DNA of 64,000 bases from Catalimonadaceae bacterium JC749 (GCA_021730635.1 JAJNNC010000003.1:186001-250000), one strand, 5' to 3'; shown: positions 31,868-42,127, numbered from the stretch's first letter. Numbers and translations: made by a program. The notes: generated by a model from the letters alone, not told the origin.

Positions 31868-33118
31868 TTATCTTGGACTTCTACTTCTGGAGCTTCCTGA
31901 AGAAGAACTACCGCTACTTCTGGAACCACCGCTGTAAGAACCGCTACTTCCATAGCTGCTACTTCCACGGGAAGGAGAGCTGTTGTAGCTGGGTGAGGAA
32001 CTACTTCTGCCATAAGAGCCAGAATTACTGCTGCGAGAGCGCTCATAAGAGCTGCCTGCATCATAGCTTGGGCGGCTGCTTCTCGTTCTAGTATAAGAAT
32101 TGGAGTTACCACTCCTGGTCTCAGCCGGTGAATAGCTCCGGCTGCGAGTGGCCGGCGTAGCGCTGTACGTTCTGTTGCTGCTGTAAGTAGAACCTGAGCT
32201 TCTTCTTGAATTTTGGTTTAATTCATTGTAAGTTCTGGTCACACTGTTTCTGCTGGAACTTCTTGTGCCATAAGAACTTCTCGTACGATCCGTTGCCATG
32301 ACCCTATCGCTGGAAGAGCGGGAACCGTTTCTTACTGTTTGTCTGGTTGCATCATTATCCGGATTATAGGTCCGGCTGCTGCGCAGATTGCCTCTTCCGT
32401 AGTTGGTGGTTCTTCCACTGTTAATGCCTTCTCCATTGTTAATGATAACGATGTTGGGTCTTCCCCAGTAACCATAACCGCCACCATAGAATCCATTATA
32501 GAAGAAGGGGTCATAGTAAGAAGCATAAAAAGGATCATAATACCCCCAAGGGCTAAATGGGCGATAGCGCCATGGATTCCCCCATCCCCAGGCATTGCCA
32601 AAGGTAAAACCTAGACTAAATCCTGTGCGGAAACCTGGTCTGAAACCCCAGCCAGAGCCCCAGAAAGGATCGTAAAAAGAGCTATAAAATGGATCATAGA
32701 AAGGGTCATAAGCGTAACCTGTATAGAACGGGTTGCCAAAACTGCTATACATAGGACGGCCATTGGGTCCATAAAAATTATTGACGACCGTCGGTTGTTC
32801 TCTATCCTGTTCCTCTACATAGTAGTCAGCTTCCTCTTCTACTTTTTTCTTATCCTCATTTTGGTACTGAGCAATAAGGTCAGGGTTTACATTCTTGCTG
32901 GAGTAACTCTCCTGGTCAAACTCATAGGAGCCTTGCCTATTGTACTCCGCCTTGCTAGGTTGGTTGAGCTCCGTAAATTCAACCGTATTCCGGTCACTGG
33001 CCGTAAAGTACATGTCATCAATCTCTCCACTTTGAGCGATCTGATCAGTGGTAGCACAGGCTCCCAACATGACCATGGATGCTAATCCGGTTAAAGTTGA
33101 GATTAAGTAAGTTTTCAT
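31868..33118 (-). CDS. Low-complexity lipoprotein, YDPFY-rich centre and Ser/Arg-rich tail
   Basis: 416 residues. The signal MKTYLISTLTGLASMVMLGAC has a lipobox cysteine at 21. A 100-residue acidic/polar linker is followed by a region (about 130-235) dominated by Tyr, Phe, Gly, Trp and Pro with repeated YDPFY, FYDPF and YYDPF units and RPGFRTGF/GWGNPW stretches. The last 170 residues are almost only Ser, Arg, Tyr, Thr, Gly and Asn (RSSSSPSYNSS, SRGSSSYGSSG, SSGSSRSRSPR). No enzyme domain is visible. Such aromatic, low-complexity chains could pack against or bind surface glycans or form a matrix on the cell surface; this is a guess. The tail composition drives the many spurious frames on the other strand. 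Confidence 0.85.
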   Translation of the reverse strand: MKTYLISTLTGLASMVMLGACATTDQIAQSGEIDDMYFTASDRNTVEFTELNQPSKAEYNRQGSYEFDQESYSSKNVNPDLIAQYQNEDKKKVEEEADYYVEEQDREQPTVVNNFYGPNGRPMYSSFGNPFYTGYAYDPFYDPFYSSFYDPFWGSGWGFRPGFRTGFSLGFTFGNAWGWGNPWRYRPFSPWGYYDPFYASYYDPFFYNGFYGGGYGYWGRPNIVIINNGEGINSGRTTNYGRGNLRSSRTYNPDNDATRQTVRNGSRSSSDRVMATDRTRSSYGTRSSSRNSVTRTYNELNQNSRRSSGSTYSSNRTYSATPATRSRSYSPAETRSGNSNSYTRTRSSRPSYDAGSSYERSRSSNSGSYGRSSSSPSYNSSPSRGSSSYGSSGSYSGGSRSSGSSSSGSSRSRSPR

Positions 33119-33196
33119 AAATATCCTCCTGTTATAAAAAATTAGCGGTATACTGAAATATATAACGGCAATTTAATAAAATAGATTTCATTTAAA

Positions 33197-33204
33197 TATC
33201 TTTG
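33197..33204 (+). promoter_or_regulatory. Likely -7 element of proS promoter
   Basis: TATCTTTG matches TAnnTTTG exactly, 63 bases before the proS ATG and in an AT-rich region. The -33 TTG is not obvious. Confidence 0.45.
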
Positions 33205-33267
33205 CACGTATTAAATTTATAAAATATAAACAGAAAAACACAATTTTAATACCAACAATTCAATTTC

Positions 33268-34746
33268 ATGAGTAAAGGACTTCCCAAACGTAGTGAAGAT
33301 TATTCGGCCTGGTATAATGAACTGGTCAAACGTGCTGAACTGGCAGAAACATCCGAAGTGAGAGGCTGCATGGTTATCAAACCTTATGGCTACTCTATAT
33401 GGGAGAAAATGCAGGCCCAACTGGATCTTATGTTTAAAGCGACCGGCCACGTAAACGCTTATTTTCCAATTTTTATTCCTAAATCATACCTCAGCCGGGA
33501 AGCCGCCCATGTAGAAGGCTTTGCCAAGGAGTGTGCTGTCGTCACCCATCACCGCCTCAAAAACGCAGAAGATGGAAGTGGAATCGTGGTAGATCCGGAA
33601 GCTAAACTGGAAGAAGAACTCATCATCAGACCTACCTCTGAAACAGTGATCTGGAATAGCTATCGAAACTGGATACAATCCTATCGTGACCTCCCCCTGC
33701 TGATCAACCAATGGGCCAATGTGGTACGCTGGGAAATGCGCACCCGCCTGTTTTTGCGAACTTCTGAGTTTTTATGGCAGGAAGGGCACACTGCCCATGC
33801 TACCCGGGAAGAGGCCGAACAGGAGGCTATACAAATGATGCAGGTTTATGCAGACTTTTCCGAAAAATTTATGGCAGTGCCGGTGGTACGGGGTATTAAG
33901 ACAGAAAGCGAACGCTTTGCCGGTGCTGTAGAGACCTATTGTATAGAGGCCTTGATGCAGGATGGTAAAGCGCTGCAGGCGGGTACCTCTCACTTTTTAG
34001 GGCAAAATTTTGCCAAAGCTTTTGATGTGAAATTTGCTACCAAAAGTGGAGAGTTAGACTACGTTTGGGGTACCTCCTGGGGTGTCAGTACCCGCCTGAT
34101 GGGTGCTCTTATCATGGCCCATTCTGATGATAGTGGCCTGATACTCCCTCCTAAACTGGCTCCTATCCAAGTGGTGATCGTCCCTATTTTCAGGAATGAG
34201 CAGGAGTTGCAGGCTATCTCCGAGAAGGTAATGTCCATCAAAACAGCATTGGAAACGCTGGGGATTACCGTTAAGTATGATGACAGAGATACCCAGAAGC
34301 CTGGATGGAAATTTGCCGAACATGAGTTGAAAGGGGTTCCTGTTCGTATAGCTATTGGTCCACGTGATCTGGAAAATAATACGGTGGAAATCGCTCGCAG
34401 AGATACCAAAGAAAAACAGATGTATGAGGTTAATGAAGCATTGCCCCAAAAAGTAGAGCAGCTCTTGCAGAATATCCAGGATCACATTTATAAGAAAGCC
34501 ATTGATTTCCGGGAAACTAACACTACACAGGTCGATTCCTTTGAGGAATTTAAACAGGTACTGGAAGAAAAAGGCGGCTTTATCCTGGCGCATTGGGATG
34601 GTACAGCAGAAACAGAAGCGAATATCAAAGAGGAAACCAAAGCTACCATCCGTTGTATTCCGATAAACGCAAAGCAGGAAGAAGGCAAATGTATCTATTC
34701 AGGCAAAGCTTCCCGGCAAAGGGTCATATTTGCAAAAGCATACTAA
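33268..34746 (+). CDS. proS: Prolyl-tRNA synthetase (archaeal/eukaryotic-like type)
   Basis: 492-residue class II aminoacyl-tRNA synthetase charging tRNA-Pro; the shorter form without the bacterial editing insert. Motifs: [16 protein letters not shown] at the start, [15 protein letters not shown] (T-S-E loop), [20 protein letters not shown] (motif 2), [16 protein letters not shown] and [20 protein letters not shown] (motif 3). After this comes the anticodon-binding domain ([35 protein letters not shown]) and a C-terminal domain ending in FAKAY, whose terminal Tyr is typical of this type. Cytoplasmic and essential. Stands alone after its own promoter. Confidence 0.96.
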   Translation: MSKGLPKRSEDYSAWYNELVKRAELAETSEVRGCMVIKPYGYSIWEKMQAQLDLMFKATGHVNAYFPIFIPKSYLSREAAHVEGFAKECAVVTHHRLKNAEDGSGIVVDPEAKLEEELIIRPTSETVIWNSYRNWIQSYRDLPLLINQWANVVRWEMRTRLFLRTSEFLWQEGHTAHATREEAEQEAIQMMQVYADFSEKFMAVPVVRGIKTESERFAGAVETYCIEALMQDGKALQAGTSHFLGQNFAKAFDVKFATKSGELDYVWGTSWGVSTRLMGALIMAHSDDSGLILPPKLAPIQVVIVPIFRNEQELQAISEKVMSIKTALETLGITVKYDDRDTQKPGWKFAEHELKGVPVRIAIGPRDLENNTVEIARRDTKEKQMYEVNEALPQKVEQLLQNIQDHIYKKAIDFRETNTTQVDSFEEFKQVLEEKGGFILAHWDGTAETEANIKEETKATIRCIPINAKQEEGKCIYSGKASRQRVIFAKAY

Positions 34747-34846
34747 ACAGGACGAATGCGTATAAAAATATAAAACAGCCTGCATGAGTTACGGCTATGA
34801 GCGTCAACTAAGAAACTTATCCAAGTAACCATATAATGGCATTTCT

Positions 34847-35326
34847 ATGTTGGATTGGCTGACCATAATCATTCTTTTAGTCATTGGGGTAGGCCTGATT
34901 GTCACGGAGCTTATTTTTATCCCGGGTACTACTATTTTCGGGATAGCCGGCTTGGTACTGGCTATCGTAGGCATTGTGCTTGCCTTTATAAATCATGGCA
35001 CCGGTACGGGGCTGGTGGTGCTGGGAGTCACTTTTCTGGCTACTATAGCCATTGTTCTGATCAGCCTCCGCACAGGTACCTGGGACCAGTTGTCGCTGAA
35101 AGGTACCCATACCAGCCGGGTCAATGAAGAGGAAAGTGTAAATAATATCTGGAAGGGCGACGTAGGCAAAACTATTTCCTCCCTGCGTCCTTCCGGAAAG
35201 GCAGAATTCAATGATAGAATAGTGGAAGTCAGTACGTTGGGGCAGTATGTAAGAGCAGGCACTAAAATACGGGTCATTGAAGTACAATCCCATAAAATAC
35301 TTGTTGAACCCGTAGAAGAAGCCTGA
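34847..35326 (+). CDS. NfeD-like membrane protein
   Basis: 159 residues with three to four hydrophobic segments in the first 80 residues (TIIILLVIGVGLIVTELIF, TTIFGIAGLVLAIVGIVLAF, GLVVLGVTFLATIAIVLISL) followed by a small soluble OB-fold-like NfeD domain (GKTISSLRPSGKAEFNDRIV, YVRAGTKIRVIEV). NfeD proteins accompany flotillin-like partners, and here FloA follows 107 bp downstream. It likely helps organise membrane microdomains. The short form lacks the protease domain of long NfeD. Confidence 0.88.
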   Translation: MLDWLTIIILLVIGVGLIVTELIFIPGTTIFGIAGLVLAIVGIVLAFINHGTGTGLVVLGVTFLATIAIVLISLRTGTWDQLSLKGTHTSRVNEEESVNNIWKGDVGKTISSLRPSGKAEFNDRIVEVSTLGQYVRAGTKIRVIEVQSHKILVEPVEEA

Positions 35327-35433
35327 TCGTGGGTAGTGCCCGAATAAAGTTTGTCGAAGAAACTTTAATGGATAACTTTAATCCCTTAACTTATATCCTG
35401 TAACTTACTATCGGTAACCAAAAACAATCAATC

Positions 35434-36441
35434 GTGGATTTTCAAAATATGGAAGGACTCTCGCTCATTCTTATCATTGTCGCTGCTATTGTAGCTTTTT
35501 TTACATTTCTCTATTTCATCCCTCTCAATCTGTGGATCACAGCTCAATTTTCCGGCGTTAAAGTAGGGTTGCTGGAACTGGTTTTTATGCGAATACGCAA
35601 GGTGCCGCCACGGATTATCGTAGAATCTATGATTACCGCCACCAAAGCGGGGTTGGAGATTACCACCTCCGACCTGGAAACGCATTACCTGGCTGGCGGC
35701 AATGTTCCTTCTGTGATCAAAGCCCTTATCTCTGCCGATAAAGCCAATATCCGCCTGAGTTTTAAACAGGCAACGGCCATTGATCTGGCAGGTCGTGATG
35801 TGTTTGAGGCCGTGCAGATTTCAGTGAATCCCAAAGTGATCAACACCCCGGAAGTGGCTGCCGTAGCCGCTGATGGTATCCAACTGATGGCGAAAGCCAG
35901 AGTCACAGTCCGGGCTAATATTGCGCAACTGGTAGGAGGTGCCGGCGAAGATACCATCCTTGCCCGTGTAGGAGAAGGCATAGTTACCTCTATCGGTTCG
36001 GCCCGTACCCATACGGATGTATTGGAAAATCCAGATAAGATATCCAAACTGGTATTGGAGAGAGGGCTGGATGCGGGTACGGCTTTTGAAATTTTATCCA
36101 TCGATATTGCGGATGTCAATGTAGGAGAAAATATCGGCGCCAAACTACAGATAGATCAGGCCAATGCTGATTTGAAAGTAGCAGAGGCCAAGGCAGAGGA
36201 AAGACGGGCGATGGCTGTGGCTTCCGAACAGGAAATGCGTGCCAAATCGCAGGAAGCCCGGGCTAAAGTTATTGAAGCAGAGGCAGAAGTACCCAAAGCC
36301 TTAGCCGAAGCCTTCCGTACGGGCAATCTTGGTGTGATGGACTACTACCGTATGCAAAACATACAGGCTGATACGGACATGCGACAGTCTATTTCCGGTG
36401 AAGATAGAACCCGAGGGAATAAAGAAGGCGATGATCGCTAA
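35434..36441 (+). CDS. floA: Flotillin-like protein FloA
   Basis: 335-residue UPF0365 protein, a bacterial flotillin-like membrane scaffold. It has an N-terminal membrane segment ([18 protein letters not shown]) and the family body almost in full: [88 protein letters not shown] and the coiled [20 protein letters not shown] region, ending near DADTDMR-type residues. The start is GTG at 35434 (MDFQNMEG); an ATG at 35449 is the alternative and would keep the membrane segment. Paired with the NfeD-like gene as in Bacillus. Confidence 0.95.
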   Translation: MDFQNMEGLSLILIIVAAIVAFFTFLYFIPLNLWITAQFSGVKVGLLELVFMRIRKVPPRIIVESMITATKAGLEITTSDLETHYLAGGNVPSVIKALISADKANIRLSFKQATAIDLAGRDVFEAVQISVNPKVINTPEVAAVAADGIQLMAKARVTVRANIAQLVGGAGEDTILARVGEGIVTSIGSARTHTDVLENPDKISKLVLERGLDAGTAFEILSIDIADVNVGENIGAKLQIDQANADLKVAEAKAEERRAMAVASEQEMRAKSQEARAKVIEAEAEVPKALAEAFRTGNLGVMDYYRMQNIQADTDMRQSISGEDRTRGNKEGDDR

Positions 36442-36463
36442 CGTATGACAGCGAAGGGGGCTT

Positions 36464-37078
36464 TCATGAATCCAGCAGATCCTCCAGGGCTTTCCTGCAG
36501 GCCTGAGGCGTGGTGAAATGGATGCCCCACAGGCCTAATGCCTGGGCAGCTTCCACATTCTGCCACACATCATCAATAAAAACTGCTCTGCCAGGCTCAA
36601 TAGAGAATTTTTCCAACAAATGATGGTAAATCTCTGCCTGCGGTTTGACCATCCTTACTTCTCCTGATACGACCCAACCATCGAACAGTCGCAAAAAATC
36701 AAATTGTTGTTGCGCGACAGGAAATTTCTCTTTAGACCAGTTTGTCAATGCATACAATTTGTACTGCCGGGAAGCATGCAGTTCTTCCAGCAACCTCACA
36801 CTTTCTTGAATACTTCCTTTCAGCATTTTTTCCCATTCCTGGTCATAGGCCATTATCTCTTTCTCATAAGCAGGGAACTGGCAAACCAGCGCTTCTGTCG
36901 CTTCCTGAAAGGCTCTACCTCCATCCTGTTGGGTATTCCAGACATGATTACAGACCTCTGATAAGAAATATTCCATTTCTTCAGGTTTGTGAAACCGACT
37001 GCTATACAGATAGCGGGGATTCCAGTCAATCAATACACCGCCCAGATCAAAAATGATAGTGTTAATATTTTTTTTCAT
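36464..37078 (-). CDS. HAD-superfamily hydrolase, subfamily IA
   Basis: 204-residue HAD phosphatase-like protein of the YihX/haloacid-dehalogenase type. The nucleophile motif is FDLGGVLIDWNP with D11 and Gly in the second position in place of the usual Asp, as in other FDLGG members. Motif II is ALTNWS, motif III the lysine in VKPQAEIYHHLL, and motif IV FIDDVWQNVEAAQALG with paired Asp. The substrate is unknown, possibly a sugar phosphate. It overlaps the DeoR-type regulator gene by 4 bp and should be its operon partner, suggesting regulation by a phosphosugar. Confidence 0.88.
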   Translation of the reverse strand: MKKNINTIIFDLGGVLIDWNPRYLYSSRFHKPEEMEYFLSEVCNHVWNTQQDGGRAFQEATEALVCQFPAYEKEIMAYDQEWEKMLKGSIQESVRLLEELHASRQYKLYALTNWSKEKFPVAQQQFDFLRLFDGWVVSGEVRMVKPQAEIYHHLLEKFSIEPGRAVFIDDVWQNVEAAQALGLWGIHFTTPQACRKALEDLLDS

Positions 37079-37824
37079 ATTACTTCGATTTTTCTTTGAT
37101 GAAATACGCTCAGCTTCTCATCATCCGGAGATAGCTCTGTAATCAATGTGTCTATATCATTCGTTTCACATACCTTAAAGCTCTCACACTGACCTATCTT
37201 TTCAGAATGAGTGAGGGCAATAATTCGCACAGAAGAATGTACCATTGCCTTTTTCACCAACGCCTCTTCGTAAGAGCTTATGGTTATGCCCTGAGTGGCG
37301 TGCATACTGCAAACACCTAGCAAACAAAGGTCTGCATAGACCGTACGGATCATCTCAAAGGTAGAAGCTCCTACCAGGACATCATGGGTCTTTAGATAAG
37401 TCCCGCCGGTGAGAATGACCTCCACTTGAGCATGGGCGCTCAGCTGCTGGGCGATGGCAGGGCTGTTGGTAATAACTGTGGCCTGAAAAGTAACGGGCAG
37501 CAAGCGAACCAACTGCAAATTAGTGGTTCCCCCATCGATCAGCATGACCTGCCCGTTATGGAGCAGCGGGAGTGCCTTCTGTGCTATTATCTGCTTCACT
37601 TCCTGGTTTACCTGTTTGCGCTGCTCAAAAGAAAGAACAGGATGATTGGCTAGAATAGCCCCGCCATGGACCTTCCGTATTTTTCCCATGGTATCCAGTT
37701 CTGTCAGATCCCGACGAATGGTGGCTTCCGAAACCTGTAAAGCTTTACTGACCGTAGAAGCATCGACCCGTTGTTCCACGCTGAGTGTCTTTAAAATATA
37801 TTCAAAGCGCTCGTGCTTTAACAT
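37075..37824 (-). CDS. DeoR/GlpR-family transcriptional regulator
   Basis: 249 residues. The N-terminal DeoR helix-turn-helix covers about 1-57, with SVEQRVDASTVSKALQVSEA and TIRRDLTELDTMGKIRKVHGG, the classic recognition helix and wing. The C-terminal sensor domain begins around 75 with KALPLLHNGQVMLIDGGTTN and VITNSPAIAQQL, ILTGGTY, and SYEEALVKKAMV, fitting binding of a phosphorylated sugar. It precedes the HAD hydrolase in a two-gene unit and is divergent from the VOC gene at 37893, so it may repress both. The intergenic ATATTT/AAATAT-rich spacer is a possible operator but not resolved. Confidence 0.9.
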   Translation of the reverse strand: MLKHERFEYILKTLSVEQRVDASTVSKALQVSEATIRRDLTELDTMGKIRKVHGGAILANHPVLSFEQRKQVNQEVKQIIAQKALPLLHNGQVMLIDGGTTNLQLVRLLPVTFQATVITNSPAIAQQLSAHAQVEVILTGGTYLKTHDVLVGASTFEMIRTVYADLCLLGVCSMHATQGITISSYEEALVKKAMVHSSVRIIALTHSEKIGQCESFKVCETNDIDTLITELSPDDEKLSVFHQRKIEVI

Positions 37825-37892
37825 TTGCAGAAATTGATCATATTTGATTATATTTGCTCAAATATATTTATTTATGATCATTTAATCAACGA

Positions 37893-38285
37893 ATGTTAAT
37901 GAAAATACATCATATTGCTTTATGGACGCAGCAACTAGAAAAGATGAAGTGTTTTTATATAGATTTCTTCTCGGCAAAGGCAAGCGCCCTGTACGTTAAC
38001 CCCAAAAAAAACTTTTCTTCTTACTTTTTAACTTTTGCTTCAGGAGCACGACTGGAGTTGATGCATCGGCCAGAAGTTGTCAATGCCTCTCAGGAAGGAA
38101 CTCTCTCGAGTGGTTATGCGCATATCGCGATTTCGCTGGGAAGTAAGGAAGCAGTAGATGCTAAAACACAGGAACTGGTGTTGGCAGGCTATACAAACCC
38201 GGAAGGCCCTCGTACAACAGGAGATGGATTTTATGAGAGCATTATTCTGGATCCCGATGCTAATATCATCGAATTAACCATCTGA
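37893..38285 (+). CDS. VOC family protein (glyoxalase-like)
   Basis: 130-residue single-domain protein of the vicinal oxygen chelate fold. IHHIALWTQQLEKMKCFYIDFF near the start carries the first metal His; LELMHRP and HIAISLGS the second region; FYESIILDPDANIIELTI with Glu near the C terminus is the last metal-binding strand. The start could be 37893 or the in-frame ATG at 37899 (MKIHHIALW), which fits the family better. The fold fits lactoylglutathione lyase, ring-opening dioxygenase or antibiotic resistance proteins; the exact function is open. Divergent from the DeoR regulator. Confidence 0.85.
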   Translation: MLMKIHHIALWTQQLEKMKCFYIDFFSAKASALYVNPKKNFSSYFLTFASGARLELMHRPEVVNASQEGTLSSGYAHIAISLGSKEAVDAKTQELVLAGYTNPEGPRTTGDGFYESIILDPDANIIELTI

Positions 38286-38449
38286 AATTCCTGCGTCCTC
38301 ATTTCTGTCTACAATGGTATCTTTCTTTCCTGGCCTGTTGCGTCCGGGAGGATTGACTGATCTTATTGTTGCTGTCAGAATCATTCCCGGGATTTGCCTT
38401 TGCCAGCGCTATACCACCTTATTTTGTATCTTCGGTGGTGTACTGAAAG

Positions 38450-40759
38450 CTATTTGCTTTGCACTGCCGGTAAATCAATGCTTTGCCATCCTTTGGTTTC
38501 CAAAGCCAGATAAATATCGTTGTAGGCATCGTAGATAATATCATCATAGATCAAAGGGATCGTACTCCGTCCTTCCATCGTCAATAATCCGAATTTATCG
38601 CCACGGCTGATGACTACATAACCATTTTCCAGATCCAGGAGAGAATCATATTTGGGATAAATGAGAGAACGCCCTGTGCGACTTACCAGTCCTACCTGCT
38701 GATGTCCATTGTTTTCCCGGGTGACCAAAAATCTATTCTCCTTACCAGGAGTAATGCGATCATACTCTATGGGAACCACCGTTTCCCCTTTTTTATTAAC
38801 CATACCCAGTTTGCCATCTTTTTTTACGACAGCCAACCCACCGCTAAAGGGATATGCCCTGTCAAACTGTGGTTGCACCACTAATTTCTCAGATTTGCTG
38901 ATGTATCCCCAACGGCCTAAAAGGGAGATGGCGGCCATGCCACTCTGATAGTGGGTAATAGAATCGTACCGGTTAGCAATTCGCAGCCTTCCCAGTGTAT
39001 CTACAAAACCAAACTTATTGTCTATTTTCACCCCGAAGAACTTCTCACTGATAGGATGTAACTCCTGAAAATTGTTATCCAGATTGACCAGCATTTTTCC
39101 TTCGCTACTCAAAATACCACTTTTGCCTTCTTTTGCGAAAATATAAGCCACGTTTTCCTGCAAAGCAGAAATGGTATCGTATTTGGTTTCCAGCAGCCGT
39201 TGCCCCTGATAACTAATCAAACCATATTTACCCTGCACATTTCTTTCCCATACGCTACTGCCATTGTCGATAAGCTGGTCGCTGGAAACATATATTTCCC
39301 TGCCTTCACTGTCTACCAGGCCATATTTGGCAGGCTGATACTGATAGGGCTGGGTGCTGAAAATATAAAGATCATCGTGGATACGGTCCAGATGCAAAGT
39401 GGCCCCATTGTGTTTGAAGGGTTTCACCACCCAATTGCCCGAAGTATTGATAATGCCTTGTCCTTCTATAAAGTCTACTTTTGCCCGTGATTGCTTAAAA
39501 GGTTCTGCCATCATAAACTGGCACGCAATGGCTTCTTCCCCTTTCAAATTGACATAACCCCAATAATTTTTTCTTTTTACAGGAAAGAACCCTTCACTAC
39601 TTTTTTTGGCATCCTGATAAACATAATTGGTCAAGAGCTGCCCTGTGCTGTCATGTAAAGTCCATGCACCTTCTCCCGTATTTATTTTTTTACAGGCCAG
39701 AATATGCGACTCGTCTATGACCAGAGAATCATATTCAGGTTGTAAGATGATCTGATTCGTATCAGCTGAATTGCTCAACACACCATACTTGCCTTTATGG
39801 GCCACAATGGCAAACCTTTGCACCAAGGATGTGACATGCCACTGTTCAGGCAGGATGGTATTTCCTTTGGTATCAATAAACGTTTTCAGGTCACCTATTT
39901 TTACCTGATACAAGTTAACACCAGCAGGCTTGATACTTTCATAGGTATATTCCCGGACGTGCTTATTTTCAGCAGAGAAAACATGCCACTTACCAAAAGG
40001 CAACACACTTACCTGATGGGCGCCGTTGATTTTTACACGGTTATATTTTACAGGAACGACTACTATTCCGTCTTCCCGGATAACGCCTTGTCTTCCATTT
40101 TGATAGACAACGGCCAAATGATGTTGAAAAGGCGCTATGCTGTCGTACAGAAATTCGGTCAGGAAGTTTCCTTCTACATCAAATAAACCCACCTGATTTG
40201 TATGGTTATATACCGCATAGGTCTTGTCGGACAAAGGAAAAATATGATTGTATTTGAACCCTAATAAAGCCTCTCCTTTGGCATTGATCACTCCGTATAA
40301 GGGGAAATTTTTTTCTAGCACAGAGGCGATCAGTTGTTCATTGTGTTTCTCCAGAGAATGATAGCGGAACTCCAGTTCCTGCTCACCCTTGGTATTGATT
40401 AAACCAAATAAACTTCTGTGCTTATGGTTGTCTTTTTTAGAAGCAATAATTAATTTATCATAAAAAGGCTGTAGGCTATTAAAAAGAGGAGTTGTAATTT
40501 TATGATTCTTCACATGGATTAATCCCCATGAATCTGCTTCCCGGTAACCCAATACTTTATGGAACACTGTAGGCAAACCCTGGCTCCATCCTAAATCGTC
40601 ATAAATTACGGGAATTATTACTTTTCCATTGGTATCAAACAGTCCTTTCTTACTGCCTTCCTCCACAATGGTAAATTCGTTATCATCACCTGTGATGGAC
40701 CCTAAAGCAGCATGAAAAAAAAACAAAAAAGTAAGTAACAGCGGATTAAATTTTAACAT
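38450..40759 (-). CDS. WG-repeat protein, exported
   Basis: 769 residues with an N-terminal hydrophobic signal (LLTFLFFFHAALGS). The rest is built of many WG-type repeats of roughly 30-45 residues with the pattern GLI(N/D)xxGE followed by xxxxYDxI, for instance YGVINAKGEALLGFKYNHI, KYGVLSNSADTN, YWGYVNLKGEEAIACQF, KFGFVDTLGRLRIANRYDSI and KFGLLTMEGRSTIPLIYDDI. These form beta-strand repeats of a likely propeller or solenoid. No catalytic domain is seen. WG proteins are common in Bacteroidota and their role is unclear; surface binding is assumed. Confidence 0.87.
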   Translation of the reverse strand: MLKFNPLLLTFLFFFHAALGSITGDDNEFTIVEEGSKKGLFDTNGKVIIPVIYDDLGWSQGLPTVFHKVLGYREADSWGLIHVKNHKITTPLFNSLQPFYDKLIIASKKDNHKHRSLFGLINTKGEQELEFRYHSLEKHNEQLIASVLEKNFPLYGVINAKGEALLGFKYNHIFPLSDKTYAVYNHTNQVGLFDVEGNFLTEFLYDSIAPFQHHLAVVYQNGRQGVIREDGIVVVPVKYNRVKINGAHQVSVLPFGKWHVFSAENKHVREYTYESIKPAGVNLYQVKIGDLKTFIDTKGNTILPEQWHVTSLVQRFAIVAHKGKYGVLSNSADTNQIILQPEYDSLVIDESHILACKKINTGEGAWTLHDSTGQLLTNYVYQDAKKSSEGFFPVKRKNYWGYVNLKGEEAIACQFMMAEPFKQSRAKVDFIEGQGIINTSGNWVVKPFKHNGATLHLDRIHDDLYIFSTQPYQYQPAKYGLVDSEGREIYVSSDQLIDNGSSVWERNVQGKYGLISYQGQRLLETKYDTISALQENVAYIFAKEGKSGILSSEGKMLVNLDNNFQELHPISEKFFGVKIDNKFGFVDTLGRLRIANRYDSITHYQSGMAAISLLGRWGYISKSEKLVVQPQFDRAYPFSGGLAVVKKDGKLGMVNKKGETVVPIEYDRITPGKENRFLVTRENNGHQQVGLVSRTGRSLIYPKYDSLLDLENGYVVISRGDKFGLLTMEGRSTIPLIYDDIIYDAYNDIYLALETKGWQSIDLPAVQSK

Positions 40760-40969
40760 AAGGGGATTGAATCAAAAATTCGGTAGATGAAGAAACAGAC
40801 AAACACTTGTTCAACACACCAAATATTTTCGTAAAACATGTGATTGTATTATACAAATCTTCGTCCAGTTTTTGAAATAATCAAACAAGTAACCCAGAAA
40901 TTTAAAAAAAAGGAAAGTTATTACTAACAGGCGTAAGATTATGTCATCATTGGCAATACCTACCCTGAT

Positions 40970-41000
40970 AAAAAGAAAGCAGCCCGTAAAGAAAGGCTGC
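40970..41000 (-). terminator. Rho-independent terminator of DUF2383 gene
   Basis: Stem GCAGCC (40979-40984) with GGCTGC (40995-41000); on the minus strand followed by TTTCTTTTT. Placed 41 bp after the end of the gene. Confidence 0.75.
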
Positions 41001-41040
41001 CTCATATTGGATTCGCTTAATGTTTTATGTAAGAACACAC

Positions 41041-41499
41041 TCAATCACTTGAGTACTGTGCATCCAGTTCCAGCATTCTATGTCGAAATTCCTGGGACCG
41101 ATCTCTCTGTACTGTAAGCATACGTTCTACAGTATCCGAAAAGTTATGTTGATTGATCAGCTTGTCATATTCTTTAATAGCTTTCTCCTCTGCTTCCGCA
41201 CAACTTTTAAGAATGGCAGACTCATTCCGCCGGACAATGATAGAGGTAAAATCTAACCAGAACCGGTCTGCGTCTGAGGCCAGCGATGTTTTATCTTTCG
41301 GTGTGCCGCCTAAGTTTCTGATCTCCTGCCTGATTTCTTCTGAATACTGTTCATGAGAGATGGCAGCTTCTTCAAAAAATGATTTCATGGGCCTATTGTG
41401 TACATTTTTGGCGGCATTCCTGTAAGCTTCACGAGCATTATTGCTTCTTACTAATAAGTGCTCTAAAGTGGCAATAGAATTTTGATGGCTAGGATCCAT
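41041..41499 (-). CDS. DUF2383 / PA2169-type four-helix bundle protein
   Basis: 152-residue all-helical, ferritin-like protein of the PA2169/DUF2383 family. LLVRSNNAREAYRNAAKNV and SFFEEAAISHEQYSEEIRQE form the first helix pair with glutamates and histidines in ferritin-like positions; AEAEEKAIKEYDKLIN and VQRDRSQEFRHRMLEL form the second. Metal binding is possible but not shown. No signal peptide. Members of this family are often stress-induced. It is a single gene with a clear terminator. Confidence 0.85.
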   Translation of the reverse strand: MDPSHQNSIATLEHLLVRSNNAREAYRNAAKNVHNRPMKSFFEEAAISHEQYSEEIRQEIRNLGGTPKDKTSLASDADRFWLDFTSIIVRRNESAILKSCAEAEEKAIKEYDKLINQHNFSDTVERMLTVQRDRSQEFRHRMLELDAQYSSD

Positions 41500-42127
41500 A
41501 GCTTTTAATTTAATGTCATTGAAACCAGTTTATATATTCTATAACTTGACAGCACGCTTTTTGTGTGGAAAATGCGTAAAAAAGCCCTTACAGGTGAAAA
41601 AGAAGGAATTTTCAATTCATTAACGCATCATACTTATTATATACTACGATTGACAGGTTAATTCTGACAGTGAGTTAATGTTTTAAAATGTTGATAATTC
41701 TTACAAAGCCACAACCGGTCAGCAGGCATTGGCGTGGTAGTGTTATCAAAGACTTTCAGGGTTTGACTGGTTATTTTTCCTTATATACAAAAAGGCATAT
41801 ATTCCTAAAAATTAGTGCGCCAGCACCATGAATCTCCTGTATATCTCATACCTGATATTTTGCAAGGGACTCCAATCCTTATGTTCTTACTTCCTTATAT
41901 GCAAGATAATTAATTTTATCTTGGCAAGGATATTACATACTATTTTATCATTGGCTTTCTTGGTGTACGGTAATTTTTTTTTTCTTCCTCAGAATATTAC
42001 GTTGTAAAAATGTGACATTTGTTGGCATCTAATTCTCCCCTAAATTGCCAACATTTATTGCACACATACTCAATTAATTATAAACGCTTTTCCTTATTGA
42101 AGCCTTTAGTTTGCATTAAGATCAGAT
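41500..42127. other. 628-bp AT-rich intergenic region
   Basis: Between divergent DUF2383 and PorE-like genes. It is AT-rich with homopolymer T runs near 41966-41983 and no supported reading frame, tRNA or hairpin with terminator features. It presumably contains both promoters; TTTAGTTTGC near 42110 is one base from a -7 element. Confidence 0.4.

Noticed and set aside
40811-41044. Minus-strand frame of about 77 codons after the DUF2383 gene
   Set aside because: It overlaps the DUF2383 stop and contains the terminator, with no family pattern.
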